From: MGIIb-P sp963934015
Lineage (GTDB): Archaea; Thermoplasmatota; Poseidoniia; Poseidoniales; Thalassarchaeaceae
Assembly (NCBI GenBank): GCA_963934015.1
Contig: CAWVWT010000006.1
Coordinates: forward strand, 10,081-74,080
DNA length: 64,000 nucleotides
Direction: 5' to 3'
The position numbers and the translations under genes are program-made. This document shows, in pieces, positions 16,577 through 25,500 of this stretch (position 1 is the stretch's first letter; the number at the start of each line of letters is the position of its first letter). The notes beneath the pieces are model-generated. The model saw only the letters and a program-made list of their open reading frames with translations. It ran no database searches and had not been told where the DNA came from.

Positions 16577-19114
16577 TCAATTACGTGTTTGGATTGCTCT
16601 GTCCGCCGCTTGCATGATGTTTTGCACCAATTGGGGACTCCACCCTCTTTCGTCAGCAAGCTTTTGAGCAGATTTCTTCGTAATTCTACAGATTTCCAGT
16701 GGTGTTCTGTAGCCATGATCCGCCAAAGTTCTAGCACGTACTCGCCCAACTCCTCTAATTGAAATCAGTGATAGAAGGTCTTCTCTACAGCCATTTGAAA
16801 CCCGCTTGCGCATCACATCGAGCATTTCTAACAAATCGACATCTGCATTTTTCAATGACGAATCAATTTCATCATCGTTTGCGCAAATTTGTCGTGTAGC
16901 ATTCATCAACCAATCGGCATGATCAACTCGGACTCGGAGATCACCGGGAGCAACCCCTAATTCTTTTTCGATTTCGCGTAGAGAATTTTCTTCAATCCAC
17001 TGACTTAGTGTCCAAGCACTCTTGGCAAGACTTTCTGCTTCTGGCATGTACCCTAGTGTATTGAGTTGATGACCATCCAGAAGAATCTGATCAGACATAG
17101 CATCCACTTTCTGGGTCATCATTTGCATTTGTTTTCCAGTTGGCCAAAGTGGGGGGAAATCTGGTGTGCAGGTGACTAAATGCAACAAAGCCCACGGGGA
17201 AATTGAACGGTCTTCAATTACTCTGCAAAGAATTTTCCTCGCCTGTCGAAGCCCTTCCCGCAGGATGAGTCCAGACAATGGATCAAGGTATAATCGACTA
17301 ACACGCTCACCGAACGCCGTAGCGACATAAGTCATTGCAGGCGGGTCAGGAGTGACCTCTTCAGGTGGTGGATTAGAGAGGTCAACTGCTTTCTGGAATC
17401 CGATGACAGCAGGGCGTTTCGGCCTTGGTTTAGGTTCTACATAATCTGAAACTTCGACACCCTCAATCGATTGGGCACTCTGTGCCCACATTGGCATATC
17501 ATCATCCCATTCTTCATCCAATTCTGTAGGTTCTGTTTCAGCCAAGCGCTCAAGCACAGCAACATCTTCACCAGTTCGTTCAATGAATTGATGCGTTGCC
17601 AACCACGCGATGATTTCATCGATACGGCCTTGCAACCAGTCATTTTCAACACCGTGCCCGAGGAATGTTTGCTGAAAGAATCGCCCCAAGGCATCTCGAT
17701 CTCGTTGACCCCCGGTTGCAATTGCAGCAAGAACATGAACCCGCATAGCAGGTTCTGCTGCGAGTTTAGATTCAACAGCCTCAGGGTCTTGCTCAAAATA
17801 TAATTCAGCAATATCATCTGCGTGCTCTAAATGTCTTGCAATCAGCCATGCATCGCCGACGTTGTCATAACGGGGTCTTCCAGCTCTACCAAGCATTTGG
17901 TGAACTTCCATTCTGGGCAATGCTCGACTCAGGCCATCTTCCCAGCGTGTTAAATCACGAACAATAACACGGCGAGCGGGTAGGTTGACACCAGCAGCAA
18001 GTGTTGGTGTTGCACAAATTGCAAACAATATTCTCTCTTTGAATGCCGTTTCGATGATTCGTCTTTGGCCTGCGGTCAACCCAGCATGATGGAAAGCAAC
18101 TCCACCGCGTAGCGCATCAGCCAACCGTTCTCCCATCATCGTTGATTCTTCGCCACCTTCAATCCCACTCGCTACTTCGGAGAGTGCTGCCAAGCGTGCT
18201 TCAACATCGAGTCCCTCCGGCGTATTTTCAGGAGATTTTAACCAAGATTTCATTCGTTTGTGCATCCAATCACCAAGTTTCCTTGCACTACCTTCAGCAT
18301 ATCGTCGCGTTCCACGGAAAATCAGAATTTGTCCAGAATCCCCAATAGTCGATAGTAAAGCACTTCGTAAATCATCACCTTCATCGGGAAGTTCGAATGG
18401 AGGTGGAAGGTCTAATTTTTCTTGTTCGGGTCCTACCTGCAATCGTGGTTGCACTAAGCCATCACAAACAGTCCCATACCGGAGAGTAACAGGACGCCAA
18501 TCCGATTGGACACTTTTTGCATCTAACCAATCTGCCATCTCTTCGGCGTTGCCAACGGTTGCCGATAACGCCAGAATTTGCGCCTCTGGACGTTCATGTT
18601 TAACCCTGGCTAAATTAACCTCCATCGTTGGACCACGACTTCGATCATGGATGAGATGTATTTCATCGGCAACCACAATGCTCACCTGACTCAGAAAATC
18701 GTTTCGATTTCGCATCAGTGAATCGAATTTTTCACTTGTTGCAACGATAATGTCGGCTTCATCTAGAGATACAGATTCTCCAGAGCGGTCACCAATAGCC
18801 ATGCCAATCGAGAGACCTAGAGCATCACCTGCTTCACGTAATTCTTCAACTTTTTCTGCGGCGAGAGCTTTGAGTGGAACCAGATAGAACGCACGACTTC
18901 CAGGTTGGTCAACCAGTAATTTTTGAAGAATAGCCAGATAGGCGACCAAACTTTTTCCACTTGCAGTGGGGATGGCCAGTAGCAAATTTTCCCCTGAAAG
19001 AGCGATTGGAACCGCTTCCGCTTGTGGAGGGTGGAGGCGAGTAATACCCCACACATCAACGAGTAGTTTTACGACATTAGGTGGGAGGCCGAGTTCTCGT
19101 ACGTCATCGACCAT
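16577..19114 (-). CDS. hel308: Hel308-type Ski2-like DNA helicase
   Basis: This 845-residue superfamily 2 helicase would unwind lagging-strand DNA at stalled forks. It has a Q-motif region LHPPQAEAV, Walker A AIPTASGKS at about 47-55, DEIH box at about 150-153, motif III LSATVGN, and motif VI QMLGRAGRPRYD. Winged-helix and ratchet-like regions follow, then a C-terminal helix-hairpin-helix (ISIRGVGRVRARTLADHG). It is longer than typical Hel308 (about 700-750 residues), with an acidic, Trp-rich insertion at about residues 520-580. ATG 19114 is chosen because translation upstream would run into the divergent gene and lacks conservation. Next to the Cgi121-like gene, it may link DNA repair and tRNA-modification components. 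Confidence 0.92.
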   Translation of the reverse strand: MVDDVRELGLPPNVVKLLVDVWGITRLHPPQAEAVPIALSGENLLLAIPTASGKSLVAYLAILQKLLVDQPGSRAFYLVPLKALAAEKVEELREAGDALGLSIGMAIGDRSGESVSLDEADIIVATSEKFDSLMRNRNDFLSQVSIVVADEIHLIHDRSRGPTMEVNLARVKHERPEAQILALSATVGNAEEMADWLDAKSVQSDWRPVTLRYGTVCDGLVQPRLQVGPEQEKLDLPPPFELPDEGDDLRSALLSTIGDSGQILIFRGTRRYAEGSARKLGDWMHKRMKSWLKSPENTPEGLDVEARLAALSEVASGIEGGEESTMMGERLADALRGGVAFHHAGLTAGQRRIIETAFKERILFAICATPTLAAGVNLPARRVIVRDLTRWEDGLSRALPRMEVHQMLGRAGRPRYDNVGDAWLIARHLEHADDIAELYFEQDPEAVESKLAAEPAMRVHVLAAIATGGQRDRDALGRFFQQTFLGHGVENDWLQGRIDEIIAWLATHQFIERTGEDVAVLERLAETEPTELDEEWDDDMPMWAQSAQSIEGVEVSDYVEPKPRPKRPAVIGFQKAVDLSNPPPEEVTPDPPAMTYVATAFGERVSRLYLDPLSGLILREGLRQARKILCRVIEDRSISPWALLHLVTCTPDFPPLWPTGKQMQMMTQKVDAMSDQILLDGHQLNTLGYMPEAESLAKSAWTLSQWIEENSLREIEKELGVAPGDLRVRVDHADWLMNATRQICANDDEIDSSLKNADVDLLEMLDVMRKRVSNGCREDLLSLISIRGVGRVRARTLADHGYRTPLEICRITKKSAQKLADERGWSPQLVQNIMQAADRAIQTRN

Positions 19115-19200
19115 GGGTGATGACCATCGTTCACCGCCCAAAAGGATACGGGTCTCAAGCCGCGGAAGTCTGAAGTGCTCCCGTAGTTTAAGCAGGCACG

Positions 19201-19932
19201 ATGGCAAACACCCACGATGCCGAAAATGAGTTGGCATCCCGCCTTGCTCTGTTCGATGACGAACCGGATATCAATGACTGGTTTGAGGTCGCACTCGGCG
19301 CTGCAATGGTGACGATGGGTTTGCATCAATTGTTCAATCCAGGGGGCCTTTTTGAGACCGGTGTCATGCAATGGCTCGGTGCAGCAGTTGTCTCAATGGG
19401 CTTCATTTTACTCGGCCATGGAATCAAGGATATGCTCCTGAAAGAGGTGCGTGCTTCGATTGTCCGACTTGACATGGATGACGAAAGTGACAGTATCGAT
19501 TACGGCTTGATCCGAGACGTCCTCCTGCACCCTGACAAGTATCAACAACTCCTTTATGAGGCCTACCAAATGGCCTACGAAGATGGCATCTTAACCGATG
19601 AAGAAATGACTGAATTGAGTGCCCTTGCTCGTGTGTTACAGGTTCCTGAGAGAAGTGCAGCCCGAATGGCGACTCGTGCAGCAATCGAGTCCGCATTGAA
19701 GGATGACCATGTATCTGAAGCTGAACTCGATCTCATCGTCGGAGCAGCTCGTCCTCTTGGTCTAAGCGATAAACAATTGGCACGGATTGTCGAGGCACTC
19801 CGTGATCACAATCTCGATGCAGAAGAACGTGCTATGCTTGACGAAATGCTCGGCTCTATCCCTGATCAGGAGGATGACAGTGATGGGGATGGAATTCCTG
19901 ATGATCTTGAGAGTTATACCGAAGAAGAGTGA
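19201..19932 (+). CDS. Membrane protein with TerB-like helical domain and Ca-loop tail
   Basis: This 243-residue protein has two membrane segments at about 27-46 and 55-75. A cytoplasmic all-helical region at about 110-220 with repeated acidic motifs (YEDGILTDEEMTELSALA, DDHVSEAELDLIV, DHNLDAEERAML) resembles the TerB/DjlA-type fold. The C-terminus ends with DSDGDGIPDDLE, a calcium-binding loop of the thrombospondin type-3 kind, unusual on a protein without an obvious extracellular domain. It is divergent from hel308. Its stop is four bases from that of the convergent membrane protein gene. Function is unknown. Confidence 0.75.
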   Translation: MANTHDAENELASRLALFDDEPDINDWFEVALGAAMVTMGLHQLFNPGGLFETGVMQWLGAAVVSMGFILLGHGIKDMLLKEVRASIVRLDMDDESDSIDYGLIRDVLLHPDKYQQLLYEAYQMAYEDGILTDEEMTELSALARVLQVPERSAARMATRAAIESALKDDHVSEAELDLIVGAARPLGLSDKQLARIVEALRDHNLDAEERAMLDEMLGSIPDQEDDSDGDGIPDDLESYTEEE

Positions 19933-19935
19933 TTA

Positions 19936-21924
19936 CTACTGATTCAGTACTTTTTCGGCGAGTGCCAATCCTTTTTCACGTCGCTCTTTCTCAACAAATC
20001 CTGCACATACTAATACCACTAGGCCGAGTATTGCGACCCAGAAATCATGCGGGATAAGTCCGTTTGATGATTCGATTCCACCTGGGGAGATGAGATCATT
20101 TGCATAGACTTCATTGGAACGAATTGAGAGTTCCATGGCATCAATTCCACAATCACAAAATGAAACCGACAATAGTTCTGGTTTGACCGCTTCAGTCACA
20201 TCATTCCAATCACTAGCAGTAACCGTATTCGGGCGACTGACCCATGCGGGGGAACTGAATGAACCCATACCCTGGTCAGAAACCATTTCCCAGTCAATGT
20301 GCAATATATTCCCTCTTGGTTCTTCATCAACGATGAGCAATGCTTCCAACAGTAATAGATCAAGGGCAAGGAGCCGACCCGAACGTAGAATAAAACGCAC
20401 TTCATTTTCTGCTGAAAGTCGCCCATCATTCAATTTTCCAAATACCAACCGATCCAAATCTACTCCGTCGAGTTCAGCAGCCTCAATTTGCCATCTTCCA
20501 TCACCGAGGGGATGTGTAGATTCGATTGTTAACATCAATTGCAATCTTTCACCGGCAGCCACCCCCAAAAACCCACCATACCATTGCGGACCGAATTCGC
20601 CTTCATCATCATTGATGACACCTTGATAAATCCGCTCTAAACGTTGTTCTAAGAGTTCATCAAAGGTTATTTCACCAGGGTTTGGTGATTCGTTTGAAAT
20701 GGAGACTGCGGGAGATATAATACCACCAAACAATAGCAATATGATTGCCATAGGAAGCATGAATCGGGGCAACCAAGGCGATGACAAAGGCATCAGATAT
20801 CCAATGATTGCGACAAAGATACCGATGCCAGCCACACCCATCGTGAAAACACCTGCACCAGAGGTGCCACTTGATTTATCCAATTGACCGACTTGCGAGG
20901 TCCCAGAATCCCAAGTTGCCTCTCCAGAGAATTCCTCAGGTGTTGTACTTCCTACCCCCAAAATAGATTGTGAACCGGTGAAACTGTACGATTGGAAGTG
21001 ATCATTCGTTCCGGTCCAACAAAGTGTGTGTTCGCCCGCCTCTGGCTCACTCCATCGGTATTCGTTGACAACAATTTCCCCTTCATATCGGGTACGAATT
21101 TCAGGTGTATCTTCAGAACGCCCTTGTTCATCCCAAAATTCTGGAACGGTGTGTGATTGTTCGACCTCAAGTGGTGTCACCTCCCATGCCACTATAATTG
21201 TGAGTGCACTCAATTTTTCATCCACATCGAAGTGGTAGCAATCGACATCACTTCCCATTAAGCCCCCAAATGTGGTTGAACCGATGAGTGTAATCGAACG
21301 TGGCTCTGTGAGGCTGGTGGGCTCATCGACATTTGCAGTATCTACATCAATACTCCATTCAATGGGTAACTCAATGGTGGAATCTCCAGCGAGATGCAAT
21401 TCCCACGTAACTGGTTGATTGATGTCAAATGAAATTCGCAATAGAACTTGGTCCAGAGGAGATAGGATACGCCCATTTGTGAGTTCCAATTCCTCATTTT
21501 CCAAGACATATGGGGCTTGGTTACCAGGTGTTTCACTAGGCTCGGGAGCTGAAATCGTCCATGAATTTGTTGAGGGCCCTAAGATGAGTTCAATGTACAA
21601 ATCCGGCCGGGTTATTCCTACTTCATCCTCCTGAATTCTGAAATCAAAAATCATTGATTCCACCATATTAGGGAGCAGACTCACACTCGTTTGATCAGGT
21701 CGCATTGGGAATTCAAGTGTGATTGTAACCGGTTGGACTAGGTTTGCATCTCTTTCTTCTTTACTCAGTACTGTATCCCCAACCGCATCAGATGACAATG
21801 AACAAGCATCATTTGAGCAAACGAGATTCAGCGTTTGATTTTCGGTTGATAAATCAGCAACCACAACCGGAGTCAGCGAGAGTAAGAATAGAGTCAGAGT
21901 GATGAGAGTTACTCTGCAATTCAT
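19936..21924 (-). CDS. Unknown secreted/membrane protein with signal peptide and three further membrane segments
   Basis: This 662-residue protein begins with a clear signal peptide (residues 1-23). An extracellular beta-rich region of about 330 residues follows, including a CSNDACSL cysteine pair and an AGEHTLCWTG strand. Membrane segments lie at about 358-380 and 386-407. A second large beta-rich domain follows, then a third segment near residues 628-645 with a basic cytoplasmic tail. No enzyme motif is visible. The domain order suggests an envelope protein exposed on both sides of a membrane hairpin. The gene is followed 25 bases upstream by the SprT-like gene on the same strand, so they may be cotranscribed. 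Confidence 0.75.
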   Translation of the reverse strand: MNCRVTLITLTLFLLSLTPVVVADLSTENQTLNLVCSNDACSLSSDAVGDTVLSKEERDANLVQPVTITLEFPMRPDQTSVSLLPNMVESMIFDFRIQEDEVGITRPDLYIELILGPSTNSWTISAPEPSETPGNQAPYVLENEELELTNGRILSPLDQVLLRISFDINQPVTWELHLAGDSTIELPIEWSIDVDTANVDEPTSLTEPRSITLIGSTTFGGLMGSDVDCYHFDVDEKLSALTIIVAWEVTPLEVEQSHTVPEFWDEQGRSEDTPEIRTRYEGEIVVNEYRWSEPEAGEHTLCWTGTNDHFQSYSFTGSQSILGVGSTTPEEFSGEATWDSGTSQVGQLDKSSGTSGAGVFTMGVAGIGIFVAIIGYLMPLSSPWLPRFMLPMAIILLLFGGIISPAVSISNESPNPGEITFDELLEQRLERIYQGVINDDEGEFGPQWYGGFLGVAAGERLQLMLTIESTHPLGDGRWQIEAAELDGVDLDRLVFGKLNDGRLSAENEVRFILRSGRLLALDLLLLEALLIVDEEPRGNILHIDWEMVSDQGMGSFSSPAWVSRPNTVTASDWNDVTEAVKPELLSVSFCDCGIDAMELSIRSNEVYANDLISPGGIESSNGLIPHDFWVAILGLVVLVCAGFVEKERREKGLALAEKVLNQ

Positions 21925-21948
21925 GGCCCGAGGCGGAGGCGCGGCTGT

Positions 21949-22491
21949 TTAGCCCTTCGGCCTATCCGCTTCGACTTTTACATCGAACAAAACAACTTGG
22001 CATTCACGGCAGCGATATCTTCCTCGACCTCTGCGAGTACGCGGATGCTCTTTGGAGCACTGTGGGCATGTCCAAAGCCATTTAGCGGCTCTTTTCCGCA
22101 AATGATTTCCAAACGATTTACCCATGTTTTTGGCTTCGAGATCAGGCCACAATGATTCAAGATTTCGAAAAGCCTTGTCGTGTCCAGTGAATCCTAATGC
22201 GTGCAGAAATTCATGATAGAGTAGGAATGCTGCATAACGTTGCCAATCATCGGTTAATGCCACTGGATGGACATCGACACACCGAACATCAGTCGGTCCA
22301 GAAATTTCAGATTTTTTCATTCCTTTCTGGTATCGGCACACAGCATGGAGTCTGGTCGCATCTCTGCGAAGTCTTCCGAGGGGTATCTTTTGTAATTCAT
22401 TCACTGGAAGCTGACTAAGTTGAGGTATCTGGTGCATGGTGTGAACCACATAACCAGCAAGTCTTGCCAGTAGCTTCTCTTCATCCTCCAT
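21949..22491 (-). CDS. SprT-like zinc metalloprotease
   Basis: This 180-residue cytoplasmic protein has HEFLH (HExxH) at residues 93-97 with a further His at 104, matching the SprT/Spartan-like catalytic core. A C-terminal zinc ribbon has Cys142, Cys145, Cys161 and Cys164. SprT/Spartan proteases degrade DNA-protein crosslinks in eukaryotes; the role of archaeal homologues is less clear, so that function is inference. Length and domain order match compact SprT family members. Its ATG at 22491 faces the CARDB protein gene across a 100-base region carrying a perfect inverted repeat. Confidence 0.85.
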   Translation of the reverse strand: MEDEEKLLARLAGYVVHTMHQIPQLSQLPVNELQKIPLGRLRRDATRLHAVCRYQKGMKKSEISGPTDVRCVDVHPVALTDDWQRYAAFLLYHEFLHALGFTGHDKAFRNLESLWPDLEAKNMGKSFGNHLRKRAAKWLWTCPQCSKEHPRTRRGRGRYRCRECQVVLFDVKVEADRPKG

Positions 22492-22522
22492 ACCCCATCC
22501 TCAACCTCGTCGTTCATCAATA

Positions 22523-22569
22523 TGACCGAATACTTGGGCCTTTTATGTCCACCACAACATATTCGGTCA
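22523..22569. promoter_or_regulatory. Perfect inverted repeat around a TATA-like core between divergent genes
   Basis: TGACCGAATA (22523-22532) and TATTCGGTCA (22560-22569) are exact reverse complements separated by 27 bases. The spacer contains the TATA-like TTTTATG (22541-22547; ACATAAAA on the other strand), about 45-50 bases from both starts. The geometry fits an operator flanking a shared promoter core for the SprT-like and CARDB genes. Confidence 0.55.
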
Positions 22570-22591
22570 ACACCCGTTACGCTGACTGCCC

Positions 22592-25500
22592 ATGGTGTCT
22601 AGTGGAACCCTAATTCGCATCGCCGTTATGGCTGTCCTCGCGTCGATGATTCTGGCCATTGTTCCAGCTACCGATGAGGCTCTACTCTCTGATTCCGATG
22701 AACTGATGGAGACGAGAGGGAGAAGTGGTCCAGACCTGATTGTCGATTACCTTTCAGCCTCTTGGAGCACCGCTGATGCTGGAGATACCAAGAGTATCAG
22801 CACTAGAATCAAGAACGATGGTGATTCATCGTCAGGTTCGTTCCGATGGGCGCTGTATCTGTCCACTGATACAACAATCACAACCAGTGACCTTCAGTTG
22901 GATGATTGGTCGCAGTCGAGCATTTCTGCAGGTAGCACCCGCTCATCGACCAAGAGTGTGACTATCCCTTCATCGATGACTGGTGGTTACTACTACGTCG
23001 GCATGATCGTCGATATCAACAGTCAAGTCAGCGAATCTGATGAGAACAACAACGATGATTACGATTCTGGGCGCGTCCATGTCTACGAATTGTCCGATCT
23101 CGTCCCTCGTACGACCTCTTCTTCTTGCTCAACACCAGCGACGGGCACCATTGGGGACTATCTCGATTCATCCATCTCGATTCAGTATGAAAACGATGTT
23201 TCCAGCAGTCATGGTCAATCGACAGGGACCTTCTACTGGGCGATGTACCTCTCCACTGATTCAACGATTACAACCAGCGATACACAGGTTGGCAGTGACC
23301 AATACTCGTCCAGCCTGTCTTCGGGCAGTTACCGAACCGATTCACTGTCAAGCAGCACTAGACTCCCCTCGAGCATCAATGCAGGGGTCTATTATTGGGG
23401 CTACATCCTTGATGTCGACTCCGATGTCGATGAAGCCAGTGAATCAAACAATGTCCGCACATGCGACCAGATTACACTTCAGGAAGATCTCCCTGACTTG
23501 GAGGCCACTTCGGTCAGCACATCGTCCTCTTCTGCAACCATGGGTGACACCATCACCGTGCAGTATCGAATCGACAATCTCGGGACCGATTATTCAGGGT
23601 CATTTTACTGGAAACTGTACCTTTCCACGGATTCCACAATCACCACATCGGATACATTCGTCGATGAATTCAGTGAGAGCAGTATTAGTGGCGGGTCTTA
23701 TCGTTCCAGTTACGAATACAATGTCCCCATCCCCACAGGGATGAATACAGGGTATCACTACCTTGGAATGATTGCCGACAATCGTGATGGTGTGAATGAG
23801 CTCGATGAAACCAACAACATCGTTTCATCCAGTTCTAGAATCGACATCGAAGAGCCCGCAGATTTGGTTCCAGATTCTCCATCCGGTCCAAATTCGGCAC
23901 AGGCCGGACAGCAGGTGAGCATCTCTTGGCTAATCGACAATGATGGCGATGATGCATCGGGTTGGTTCTACTGGGAGATGTACATTTCAACGGATTCTAC
24001 CATCACTACGAGCGATACTAAACTCGGTTCGACTCAGCAAGCGAGCAGCATATCAGGAGGTTCCTATCGAAGTGGAACTTACAGTCCAACATTGCCCAGC
24101 AATTTAGCCCAAGGAACGTACTACTTCGGCATCATTGCAGATAGTAGTAGTCGGGTGAATGAGGGTGATGAGACCAACAATATTGAAGTGGGGAATTCGA
24201 TTTACATCACCGTTCCTGATTACGACCTTGAAGCGACATCAATTTCTGTAGATTCGGGCTATCGACAGGTCTGCGAGGGTGCTGACATCTACATCACTCT
24301 GACCGTTACGAACCTAGGAACGGACAATGCTGGGTCCCACTACTATGAGGCATTGGTTTCAACGGGGAATTCGGTTTCTGCAATCTACACAGGAACCTCA
24401 CTGGGATACGCCAGTGGAACGCCGAACGTCCCATCCTATACACACACGAGTATGATGGCTACACTGCCCACCAGTATCACACCTGGCACATACTACGTCG
24501 GCCTCTACGCCGATTATGGTGATTATATTTCTGAAACCGATGAGAACAACAACATCGTCGCCTCAAGCAGTGCCCAATTGACCGTCATTGATTGTGGCCC
24601 TGACCTTGAACCGACTTCTGTCACAGGCCCCACTTCAGGAGTGAGGGGTGGGACGGCTCAGGTCTCGGTGCAAATCGCGAATGCCGGCATGGAGGATGTC
24701 ACCAATGTCGATTACAGCATTTATCTCTCTAGTGACTCTTCCATATCAGGGGGAAATGACGTCTTGATTGGTTCCGATGTGGCGAATTCAATCGCACAGA
24801 GTGGCTCATGGTCCGGAAATATCAATCTCGGAATCCCTTCTAATCTAGGCGACGGATGCTGGTATTGGGGCATCATTGTCGACCCCAATGATTCGATTGC
24901 AGAGATGGATGAAACCAACAATGCCATGCCGTCAAGCGGTCAATTCTGTGTTGAACAAGCTGACATTGTCATCGATTCAATTAGCGCATCAGAGAATGCC
25001 GTAAGCGGCCAGTCTACGACCGTGTACATGAACATCAGTAATTCTGGTGGTTCAGATGCTAGTTCCTTCAATGTTCAACTTGTGCTCTCCCTGGATGCTC
25101 AAGCCGGAACAGATGACACTCAAGTGGACAGTTTCCGTATCGATCCCCTGACAAGTGGTTCTACAACTCAAGTGACTCGCACTATCACGATTCCTGGGCA
25201 ACATGTAGGCCAATTCCATTGGGTCGTGATTGTCGACACCGCTTCGGAGGTAGCAGAAGATGATGAGAACAACAACGTCGCCGCCAGCGTCGCATTCACC
25301 ATTTCCGCCCCAGCGAAGGATTTGTTGGCATCATGGGTTGAATCCCCATTATCTGCTGAACCGGGACAGACGGTGACGATTCATTGGAGCGCTGAGAACC
25401 TTGGTCAAGAAGCGCTTGGATTCGATGTGGAAATTTGGTTATCTGAAGATCGCTATCTTGGGAGCGGTGACATTCGCCTTTCACAATCCCGCGTCCCCTC

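Noticed and set aside
19115..19237. N-terminal extension of the Hel308 frame
   Set aside because: It is Arg/Leu-rich, not conserved, and overlaps the divergent TerB-like gene.
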